Assembly: GCA_002293025.1 (NCBI GenBank)
Contig: DBCL01000004.1
Coordinates: 6,638-18,600, forward strand
Origin: Actinobacteria bacterium UBA959
Lineage (GTDB): Bacteria > Actinomycetota > Actinomycetes > S36-B12 > UBA5976
Direction: 5' to 3'
Length of the DNA: 11,963 bases
The stretch's first letter is position 1. The number at the start of each line of letters is the position of its first letter. This document shows, in pieces, positions 6,359 to 11,963 of the stretch. The position numbers and the translations under genes are program-made. The notes under the pieces are model-generated. The model was given only the letters and a program-made list of their open reading frames with translations, did no database searches and was not told the DNA's origin.

Positions 6359-7594
6359 ATGAATCTACTACAGAAATCAGCCTTTGCTGAAGTAAATGAA
6401 AAAGTTCAACAGGCAGGACACTTGTTAAATCTCAAGCCTGGAGTTATCCAGGCACTTAGTAGTTGTGAGCGAGAGGTTGTTATCTCAATTCCACTTCGCA
6501 AGGGAGATGATGTGGAAGTTCTAACTGGATATCGGGTGCAACACTCCAGCGCAAGAGGGCCGCGGAAAGGTGGCATTCGCTTCCATCAAGATGTAGATCT
6601 TGATGAAGTTAGAGCACTTGCTTCCTTAATGACCTGGAAGACGGCACTTATCGACGTACCATTTGGTGGAGCTAAGGGTGGTGTAGCAGTTGATGCTTCA
6701 AAATTAAGTTTGATTGAAAAAGAAGAAATCATTCGACGCTGGACTAGATCGTTAGTTCACGTACTTGGACACCATCGAGATATCCCAGCCCCAGATTTGG
6801 GCACCGACGCTCGAACTATGGCTTGGTTAATGGATGAATATCATCGACTGGAAGGGTTTCAACCAGCCTGCGTTACTGGGAAACCTGTCGAGCTATTTGG
6901 TGCCCCAGGTAGAGAGGAAGCAACGGGCCGAGGAGTTGCTCAAATTGCAGCTGCAACCTTGGAAAAGGATGACGTGAAGGTAAAGGGAGCGACTGTAGTA
7001 ATTCAAGGGTTTGGAAATGTTGGTCGTTATGCGGCATTAGTCTGTCAAGAATTAGGTATGAAAGTAATTGCCTTGTCAGATGTCTCTGGCGGAATCATCG
7101 ACAAAAAGGGAATAGATGTAGAGTCAATTTTCATGCATAAGTCTCTCGAACATGTCCAATCTGAGGAGCGCATTGGGGCTGCAGATGTGCTGGAGCTCAA
7201 ATGCGACGTTTTAATCCCAGCGGCTTTGGGAGGAGTAATTAATGAGAATAATTGGAAACGAATTCAAGCCAGCTACATAGTTGAAGGAGCAAACCAACCA
7301 ATTTCTATTGAGGCCGACACTCAGTTGCGTGCGCAAGGAGTGGTGATCGTGCCAGACATTTTGGCCAATGCGGGTGGGGTTATGGGTTCATATTTTGAGT
7401 GGACCCAAAATATTCAAGAATTCAGTTGGCCAATTGAGAAGTTCCGCAAGGAACTCGATACCAGAATGGAGAAAGCTTTTGATACAGTACACAAGACTTC
7501 CAAGAAGTACTCAGTCGATCTCAGAACTGCTGCTTTCCTTGTCTCAGTTGAGCGGGTCGCAAAGGCATTCGAGATGAGAGGATCGCTGGTCTAA
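6359..7594 (+). CDS. gdhA: Glutamate dehydrogenase (Glu/Leu/Phe/Val dehydrogenase family)
   Basis: Cytoplasmic enzyme of 411 residues that interconverts glutamate with 2-oxoglutarate plus ammonia. The active-site residues line up in spacing with those of clostridial glutamate dehydrogenase: Lys70 in PRKGGIRFH, Lys94 in MTWKTA, the catalytic Lys106 in PFGGAKGG, and Asp146 in APDLGTD. The Ser344 in GSYFEW corresponds to the side-chain-carboxylate-binding Ser, supporting glutamate over leucine. The nucleotide fold has GFGNVG (217-222). The usual EGANGPT/EGANMPT block reads EGANQPIS (309-316), a modest departure. The length fits the roughly 410-420-residue hexameric type. ATG 6359 has only a distant AGCAGG (6341-6346). 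Two palindromes lie upstream, and a 36-codon ORF starts inside the stop codon. NAD versus NADP use cannot be decided with confidence. Confidence 0.92.
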   Translation: MNLLQKSAFAEVNEKVQQAGHLLNLKPGVIQALSSCEREVVISIPLRKGDDVEVLTGYRVQHSSARGPRKGGIRFHQDVDLDEVRALASLMTWKTALIDVPFGGAKGGVAVDASKLSLIEKEEIIRRWTRSLVHVLGHHRDIPAPDLGTDARTMAWLMDEYHRLEGFQPACVTGKPVELFGAPGREEATGRGVAQIAAATLEKDDVKVKGATVVIQGFGNVGRYAALVCQELGMKVIALSDVSGGIIDKKGIDVESIFMHKSLEHVQSEERIGAADVLELKCDVLIPAALGGVINENNWKRIQASYIVEGANQPISIEADTQLRAQGVVIVPDILANAGGVMGSYFEWTQNIQEFSWPIEKFRKELDTRMEKAFDTVHKTSKKYSVDLRTAAFLVSVERVAKAFEMRGSLV

Positions 7595-7704
7595 TGAAGC
7601 CTAGGTTCACAAAATTCTCATTAGTTCGCAAGTTCCTGGATAACCGACGCTTTAAGAGAAGCAACTTTAAAAAGGGCCGCGGTGAAGACTTTCACCATGA
7701 CTAG
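7594..7704 (+). CDS. Very basic 36-residue micro-ORF coupled to glutamate dehydrogenase
   Basis: The ATG at 7594 shares its A with the stop codon of the dehydrogenase gene (TAATG), a classic coupling arrangement. A GAGAGG sequence (7575-7580) lies 13 bases upstream. The 36-residue product begins MKPRFTKFSLVRKFLDNRRF and ends KKGRGEDFHHD; 12 of the 36 residues are Lys or Arg, almost all in the first 29. It could bind nucleic acid or phospholipid, but nothing specific can be recognised. Being short, it might be a chance open frame; the exact overlap and the biased composition favour a real gene. Its tail resembles the end of the 40-residue ORF at 5061-5183 (GRG-x-DF). Confidence 0.45.
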   Translation: MKPRFTKFSLVRKFLDNRRFKRSNFKKGRGEDFHHD

Positions 7705-7720
7705 AGATTTTCAGTTTTAC

Positions 7721-7897
7721 TCAAGAAGCGATTGTTTGTATATATGTTGACTCAATCTCTTCATCCGCTAGAGAGGACAACCAAGCAAATCCGCACTCAC
7801 CGCAATGGGTCATAGGACCCAATTCCTTGTTAAGCACGATTTCTAGTTCACTGGAACGACATACAAAACAAGTTGGAATATCAATTTGTTTTGGCAT
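7721..7897 (-). CDS. Small zinc-ribbon protein (58 residues), hypothetical
   Basis: A 58-codon - strand gene with a strong AAGGGGAG ribosome site (7903-7910), five bases before ATG 7897. The protein starts MPKQIDIPTCFVCRSSELEI and carries two CxxC knuckles: Cys10-x2-Cys13 and Cys32-x2-Cys35 (HCGECGFAW). The 18-residue spacing is typical of a one-zinc ribbon. Proteins like this usually bind zinc structurally and contact nucleic acid or a partner; some replace or mimic ribosomal or transcription-factor ribbons. No family name can be given. It converges with the glutamate dehydrogenase unit and lies downstream of, and on the same strand as, the CorA gene, but 148 bases separate them, so its own promoter is likely. 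The leader can fold over the ribosome site (see separate entry). Confidence 0.75.
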   Translation of the reverse strand: MPKQIDIPTCFVCRSSELEIVLNKELGPMTHCGECGFAWLSSLADEEIESTYIQTIAS

Positions 7898-8045
7898 CAC
7901 AACTCCCCTTCAATCGTTGTTAGTTAAACAAGGGGAAGATTTTCTAAGTATGAATTCAAACCATGGTTTCGATCGCTAATAGTGGTTAATGGCACATTAA
8001 CTTTAAATGAATGAAACTAGTTGAAAAATAAATTGTTGCTACAGA
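7898..8045. other. Intergenic region with two palindromes
   Basis: AT-rich gap upstream of the zinc-ribbon gene and downstream of the CorA gene, both on the - strand. It contains a perfect 12-bp palindrome AAACCATGGTTT (7958-7969) and a 17-bp inverted repeat GTTAATG-GCA-CATTAAC (7985-8001). The first could be an operator for the zinc-ribbon gene. The second could be an operator or a weak terminator for the CorA transcript, although no T-run follows on the - strand. No further ORF is convincing here. Confidence 0.35.
7904..7936 (-). promoter_or_regulatory. Leader hairpin that can sequester the zinc-ribbon gene's ribosome site
   Basis: On the - strand transcript, UCCCCUU (7936-7930) pairs perfectly with AAGGGGA (7910-7904), a 7-bp stem with a 19-base loop. 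The second arm is the Shine-Dalgarno sequence of the gene starting at 7897. The structure would hide the ribosome site and so may regulate translation. The pairing is seen directly; regulation is inferred. Confidence 0.4.
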
Positions 8046-9068
8046 TTAGAGCCATTGGGACTTCTTGAATTTGTAAAACAAAACACCGGATACCAAGGCC
8101 AACCCACCAAGCACTGCAAAATAACCGTATCGCCAATTTAATTCCGGCATATACTCAAAATTCATTCCATAAATTCCAGCAATCATCGTAGGTGCGGCGG
8201 CCAATGCCACCCAAGCAGAGATGCGCCTTACATCTGCATTTTGTCGCACCTGAACGTGCGCAAGATCCGCCTGTAAGACTGCGGTTAATAACATGTCCAT
8301 TCCAGAGGCATGTTCGCAAGCGTGTTGAAGGTGGTCGATCGTATCTCTAAAAAATGGCTTGATTAAATCTGGTGCTGCCGAAAAGGTTTCATGAACAATT
8401 TTTTGAAGGGGAAGTAGCAGTGGCTCAATGGCGTGTCTGTATTCAATGATCTCACGTTTTAGAAAGTAAATATCTTGACTGAAAGTCTTTCGGTTACCAC
8501 TGAAAACTGCAGTTTCTATGTCGATAACGTCATTCTCAAGCTCGGCTGCTATGTTGGTGTAACCATCAATTACCCTGTCTATGACAGCGTGTAGGACCGC
8601 AAAAGGGCCAATGCTCAAATGATCGGGCCTAACTTCTATATCACTTCGCACAGTACTGAGTGGAGATCCTTCGCCATGCCTGACAATCACAATGAAGTGA
8701 CTATTTACGAAGCACATTAATTCACCAGTTGTAATTTCGGATTTAGCTTCATTGTAGAAGACTGTTTTGATTACAAAAAAGGTTAAGCCCGCATAATCCT
8801 CAATCTTAGGCCGTTGTTTTGCAGAAATCGCATCTTCGATAGCAAGTGGATGAAAGTGAAGTTCACCAACGACGTGATTAAACTCTTCTTGTGTCGGTTC
8901 GGCCAGGCCGATCCAAACAAAGCCGCCACGCTCTTTAGCTACCTCGACTTGATCTGATAAGTCAGATGGACACTCTGCGCGCGTTCCATTTATGTAGAGA
9001 GCTGAATCAACAATCATGAGCATAGTATTGTGCAAAATGCCACAGATACGTAACCCAAATTCCAACAT
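8046..9068 (-). CDS. corA: CorA-type magnesium/cobalt transporter
   Basis: A 340-residue inner-membrane divalent-cation channel of the CorA/MIT family, which imports Mg2+ (some members Co2+, Ni2+ or Zn2+) as a pentamer. A large cytoplasmic N-terminal domain of mixed and then long-helix character (to about residue 275) precedes two C-terminal membrane helices (about 281-300 and 314-334). The signature GMN is at 301-303 in YGMNFEYMPEL, directly after the first helix. The basic C-terminus KFKKSQWL is typical. Start choice is open: ATG 9068 has no ribosome site but sits five bases after TATAAA (leaderless candidate). Internal ATGs at 9023 and 9017 exist, and the latter gives MIVDSALY, which resembles the N-terminus of many actinobacterial CorA proteins. 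The gene is transcribed divergently from the phytase-like gene. Confidence 0.93.
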   Translation of the reverse strand: MLEFGLRICGILHNTMLMIVDSALYINGTRAECPSDLSDQVEVAKERGGFVWIGLAEPTQEEFNHVVGELHFHPLAIEDAISAKQRPKIEDYAGLTFFVIKTVFYNEAKSEITTGELMCFVNSHFIVIVRHGEGSPLSTVRSDIEVRPDHLSIGPFAVLHAVIDRVIDGYTNIAAELENDVIDIETAVFSGNRKTFSQDIYFLKREIIEYRHAIEPLLLPLQKIVHETFSAAPDLIKPFFRDTIDHLQHACEHASGMDMLLTAVLQADLAHVQVRQNADVRRISAWVALAAAPTMIAGIYGMNFEYMPELNWRYGYFAVLGGLALVSGVLFYKFKKSQWL

Positions 9069-9073
9069 CTCAT

Positions 9074-9079
9074 TTTATA
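9074..9079 (-). promoter_or_regulatory. Possible -10 element (TATAAA) for leaderless corA mRNA
   Basis: On the - strand TATAAA lies five bases before the ATG at 9068. That spacing would place the transcript start at or next to the start codon, and no ribosome site is present. No good -35 is visible at 16-18 bases. Weak evidence. Confidence 0.3.
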
Positions 9080-9253
9080 AAATTTCTGAGCCCCATTTAT
9101 CCATCAATTTAGCCACGATTGACCATTAGCCATTAACCCCAAACTCTTCTGTTGTTCGTCAATTGTTCACTAGAATTCTCTTAGATTAGATTTTGGGAAA
9201 CTTGCTTAGAGATTAAGATTATGGAAATTGATTTTTGACAGATTGGGAGAATA

Positions 9254-10708
9254 ATGAGAAAAATAACAGTGTTCTTTTTGGCAGTGATGCTTGCACTTGT
9301 CTCCTTTGCCACTGCAGCCTGGGCTTCGGGTCCAATTTTAGTTGAGGCCGTAAAATTCGATCAGACTCCACTAAAGGACATTTCAAATAAAGCCATACCA
9401 GGTTCTCTGCTTGATGATTATGGAGTGCAACTTGGAGGAATGGGTTCTGATTTGTATCGGACCCCTGGAGCTAAAGCGGGTGAGTATTGGGTAGTTACTG
9501 ACCGTGGGCCAAATATAGACACAACACTTCCAACAGGTGGTGGCGCAACGGGTTTTATGGTTCCAACATTTTCGCCACTCATTTTGTCCATAAAAATTGA
9601 GGGCAGTAAAGTCATTATTAAGGATCAGATTGCGATCAAGACGGCATCTGGTCTAGGCGTTACCGGACTTCCAAACATACTTGGCTATGACGCGATCCCA
9701 TCTGACATTAAGGGTGTAACTGGCAGCTCTCTATACAACCTTAACGGTCTTGACGTTGAAGGGCTTGTAAGGACAGCTAATGGAAACTTCTGGATAGTAG
9801 ACGAATACGCGCCAAGCTTGGCATTAATAGATTCTAAAGGCACATTATTAGAGCGGTGGGTACCAGAAGGCTGGACCGGAGCTCCAACTAGTTACACCGT
9901 GAATAAAACCATTCCAAACTTGTACCTCAAGCGAAAGGCAAATCGAGGGTTCGAGGCACTTGCCATAACTCCCGATGAGGCTACTCTTTTCATTGGACTG
10001 CAGAGCCCACTCCTAAACCCTTCTGTAACTGAGGGTAACGCGAGTTGGATGACCCGAATTTTGCGATTTGACATTGCGACGAAGAGATTTACCGGTGAAT
10101 TTATTTTTCCATTCGAGGCACCAGGAGTCGTTGATCCGAAATCCACCAAGGCTACCGATTTAAAGTTGTCAGCACTCGTTGCATTGGACAAAGACACATT
10201 ACTTGTTCAAGAGCGAACTGATAATACATTTTTACTCTCAACAATTAAAATAAAGGAAAACGCAAACATTCTAAACAGTAAATGGGACCTCGCCACAACT
10301 ACACCCAGTTTGGAAACTTGGCCTGTGCAGAAACCTGAAGGAGTGGAAGCACTAATCTCTTTAATGGAGAAAAAAGTAGTGTTCAACTCATTAACTATTC
10401 CGTCTATGCCAGGAAAGATTGAGGGAGTCGGCGTAATAGATGATAGAACTGTTGTTTTCATCAATGATAATGATTTTAATTTCTCCTATAGTTCCACAAC
10501 TGGTTTGGCTGTCTCAGGGTCTGTACCTACTCAAATTCTAAAGGTAAAATTAGAGTCAGCTCTTCCTACCTTTCCAGACAAAGTGCTTGGACTTGTTTCA
10601 TCTACTCCTTCGGTTAAACTCAAGACTATCTCCTGTTTAAAAGGAAAAACTGTAAAAAAAGTTACAGCTGAAAAACCTACTTGTCCCAAAGGATACAGAA
10701 AGAAGTAG
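9254..10708 (+). CDS. Secreted phytase-like / esterase-like beta-propeller protein
   Basis: A 484-residue exported protein of the 'esterase-like activity of phytase' (phytase-like) family. The signal peptide is MRKITVFFLAVMLALVSFAT, then AAWA and Ser25, with a good AxA cleavage site after Ala24. Family blocks are GMGSDLYRTPG and VVTDRGPNID near the start, GLDVEGLVR (Asp167, Glu169), WIVDEYAPS (about 180-188), NRGFEALAITPD (230-241), EGVEAL and GVGVIDDRTVVFINDND late in the chain. These recurring acidic strand ends suit a calcium-dependent propeller that may hydrolyse phosphate esters; the true substrate is unknown for most members. The ATG has GGGAG four bases upstream (9245-9249). The C-terminus carries a Cys/Lys tail (separate entry). 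It may help scavenge phosphate or, given the upstream operon, inositol phosphates; that link is speculative. Confidence 0.85.
   Translation: MRKITVFFLAVMLALVSFATAAWASGPILVEAVKFDQTPLKDISNKAIPGSLLDDYGVQLGGMGSDLYRTPGAKAGEYWVVTDRGPNIDTTLPTGGGATGFMVPTFSPLILSIKIEGSKVIIKDQIAIKTASGLGVTGLPNILGYDAIPSDIKGVTGSSLYNLNGLDVEGLVRTANGNFWIVDEYAPSLALIDSKGTLLERWVPEGWTGAPTSYTVNKTIPNLYLKRKANRGFEALAITPDEATLFIGLQSPLLNPSVTEGNASWMTRILRFDIATKRFTGEFIFPFEAPGVVDPKSTKATDLKLSALVALDKDTLLVQERTDNTFLLSTIKIKENANILNSKWDLATTTPSLETWPVQKPEGVEALISLMEKKVVFNSLTIPSMPGKIEGVGVIDDRTVVFINDNDFNFSYSSTTGLAVSGSVPTQILKVKLESALPTFPDKVLGLVSSTPSVKLKTISCLKGKTVKKVTAEKPTCPKGYRKK
10622..10705 (+). other. C-terminal Cys/Lys tail of the secreted protein
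   Basis: After the propeller the protein ends in a compact module: Cys461, a KGKTVKKVTA stretch, then CPKGYRKK with Cys477 as the second cysteine. The pattern C-x-KGK..KKVTA..P.CP.GY.KK recurs, as I recall, at the ends of unrelated exported proteins of freshwater actinobacteria. It may be a disulfide-closed, highly basic tag holding proteins to the anionic cell wall. The motif is seen; recurrence is from memory and the function is inferred. Confidence 0.5.
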
Positions 10709-10764
10709 GAGCTATCTATAGGCTAAAATCAGGATCAACTAAGGCTGTTCCCAGAAGTTGCTAA

Positions 10765-10782
10765 ACCTCACGGGTATGAGGT
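10765..10782. other. Small hairpin between phytase-like gene and transporter gene
   Basis: ACCTCA-CGGGTA-TGAGGT gives 6-bp arms and a 6-base loop, 57 bases after the phytase-like stop. There is no T-run, so it is a poor terminator. It is followed by a 7-bp tandem repeat, GTCTAAA twice (10781-10794). The significance is uncertain. Confidence 0.25.
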
Positions 10783-10820
10783 CTAAAGTCTAAAGTTTGT
10801 CCGGTACTAGACTTTGCAGG

Positions 10821-11963
10821 ATGAATTCAAAACTGCCAATGGGTAGGGATTTCACCAGAATTTGGTCCGCAAGTCTAATTACTAATTTAGTAGATGGTGT
10901 CTTGCGTTTGGCCTCAACTTTGCTGGCTGTCACCTTAACTGAAGATCCAGTTTTGATTGGCATGCTTGGTGCGCTGACCATGCTTCCGTGGCTGCTGTTT
11001 GCAATACCAATTGGAGTTCATGTTGATCATTCTGATCGAAGAAGAGCGCTTGTAGTGGGGAACTTCCTTAGGTCAGGTATTGCCTTATTTGTAGCCTTTG
11101 CAATTAGTCAAGACTTTTTAACAATATGGATCTTGATGACTTGTGTTTTTATCTTTGGAATCTGTGAAGTTTTAGTTGATACCACCAGTCAAGCCATCCT
11201 TCCGCAGATTCTGGATAAGTCTAATTTTGAGCGAGGAAACTCGAGACTGCAGATTTCTGATGTAATTGTTGGTCAGTTTGCTGGCACACCACTTAGTGGT
11301 TTCTTATATGCAATTGCTATTGCACTTCCTTTCTATTTCTCCACAACCGGATTCTTAATTGCTGGAATTTTGATCGCATTGTTCCCATTTCAGAAGGAAG
11401 TTAATGCAACCAAGGCTGGCGAAGAGCCTAAGGAGCGCCTAGGTCTTATTGGAGATATTAAGTTTGCAGTCTCTTATCTTTACCAAGATAAGAGACTATT
11501 CAATATTGTGGTCATTACCACTTCAATCGGCTTTTTCTATTCACTTTCTAGTTCGACTGCCGCTCTATTTATTCTTAAAGAATTGAATGTGCCAGCCACC
11601 TACTTTGGAATTGTGTTGGCGATCATGGGGATAGGTGCACTGGGTGGATCAATTGCGGCCCCAATAATCTCTAGACGCATTGGGCGTGGTCTGGCACTAG
11701 CGATTCATTTGAGCATTTCCACGGTTGTTATGTTTTTGGCAGGTGTCGTTCCAAATATCTACTTCTTTGTGGGGTTTGGGTTAATAGGTGCTTTCAGCAT
11801 TTCAGTATGGAATATCTTGCTGATGTCTTTGTATCAGTCTTTAATTCCAACAGCGCTTTATGGTCGAATTCATGGAGCAAGGCGAACAATTGTTTGGGGA
11901 CTGATGCCGATTGGATCTGTGTTTGGTGGCTTCATTGCCCGTGAAGGACTTAGGTTGCCCTAC
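10821..11963 (+). CDS. Major facilitator superfamily transporter (N-terminal 381 residues, runs off the window)
   Basis: The frame is open from ATG 10821 to the end of the window, so the C-terminus is missing. The product begins MNSKLPMGRDFTRIWSASLI and continues as a series of hydrophobic helices, at least ten. The loop after helix 2 reads GVHVDHSDRRRALVVGN, the conserved MFS A-loop (G-x3-D-x2-x-RR), and a matching basic loop SRRIGRGLAL occurs in the second half. The pattern IWSASLITNLVDGV, and DTTSQAILPQIL after helix 4, resemble the MFS_3/EntS-type exporter group, so small-molecule export is likely; the substrate is unknown. No convincing ribosome site precedes ATG 10821 (AGG abuts it). 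TAGACT seven bases upstream could be the -10 of a leaderless transcript, and ATG 10839 is an alternative start. Confidence 0.85.
   Translation, partial: MNSKLPMGRDFTRIWSASLITNLVDGVLRLASTLLAVTLTEDPVLIGMLGALTMLPWLLFAIPIGVHVDHSDRRRALVVGNFLRSGIALFVAFAISQDFLTIWILMTCVFIFGICEVLVDTTSQAILPQILDKSNFERGNSRLQISDVIVGQFAGTPLSGFLYAIAIALPFYFSTTGFLIAGILIALFPFQKEVNATKAGEEPKERLGLIGDIKFAVSYLYQDKRLFNIVVITTSIGFFYSLSSSTAALFILKELNVPATYFGIVLAIMGIGALGGSIAAPIISRRIGRGLALAIHLSISTVVMFLAGVVPNIYFFVGFGLIGAFSISVWNILLMSLYQSLIPTALYGRIHGARRTIVWGLMPIGSVFGGFIAREGLRLPY

Noticed and set aside
7368..7577. 69-codon + strand frame within the 3' end of gdhA
   Set aside because: Overlaps the conserved C-terminal part of glutamate dehydrogenase in another frame; composition looks random.
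9892..10464. Two - strand frames opposite the phytase-like gene (9892-10197 and 10207-10464)
   Set aside because: Antisense shadows without ribosome sites or domains.
10781..10794. Tandem GTCTAAA GTCTAAA repeat
   Set aside because: Only two 7-bp units in an AT-rich gap; too short to interpret as an iteron or regulatory array.
10790..10981. 63-codon - strand frame at the start of the transporter gene
   Set aside because: The + strand frame from 10821 encodes a convincing MFS protein open to the window end; the - strand frame is its shadow.

Overview
The window looks like a piece of a small, fairly AT-rich actinobacterial genome. Three things suggest this: actinobacterial-type gene families, several starts with little Shine-Dalgarno signal, and a secreted protein ending in a short Cys/Lys tail that I associate from memory with freshwater actinobacteria of the acI type (Planktophila/Nanopelagicus). 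This placement is an inference; no rRNA or marker gene is present. I see no tRNA, rRNA, CRISPR array, insertion sequence or phage gene.

Region 1 (1-5028, + strand) is a sugar/polyol uptake and catabolism operon: the end of a periplasmic substrate-binding protein, a strong hairpin, an RbsC-type permease, a single-domain ATPase whose start overlaps the permease stop, an inositol 2-dehydrogenase-like oxidoreductase (IolG type), and a CoA-acylating (methyl)malonate-semialdehyde dehydrogenase (MmsA/IolA). The best reading is import of myo-inositol or a related polyol, with the first and last enzymes of the inositol pathway beside the importer. The middle enzymes are not in the window.

Region 2 (5029-6219) has a - strand pair: an unknown three-helix membrane protein followed after 4 bases by a 40-residue single-helix membrane micro-ORF. 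Divergent from them is a DUF305 lipoprotein, and a GC-rich palindrome lies between the two promoters.

Region 3 (6220-8045) holds a glutamate dehydrogenase with two palindromes in its leader, a 36-residue very basic micro-ORF coupled to its stop codon (TAATG), and on the - strand a 58-residue zinc-ribbon protein whose ribosome binding site can be paired into a hairpin.

Region 4 (8046-11963) has a CorA-type metal transporter (- strand), a secreted phytase-like/esterase-like protein (+) with the Cys/Lys tail, and the first 381 residues of a major facilitator superfamily transporter that runs off the end.

No clearly novel multi-gene system is evident. The most unusual items are the three small genes (40, 36 and 58 codons), two of which share a C-terminal GRG-x-DF motif, the possible RNA switch on the zinc-ribbon gene, and the operator-like palindromes.
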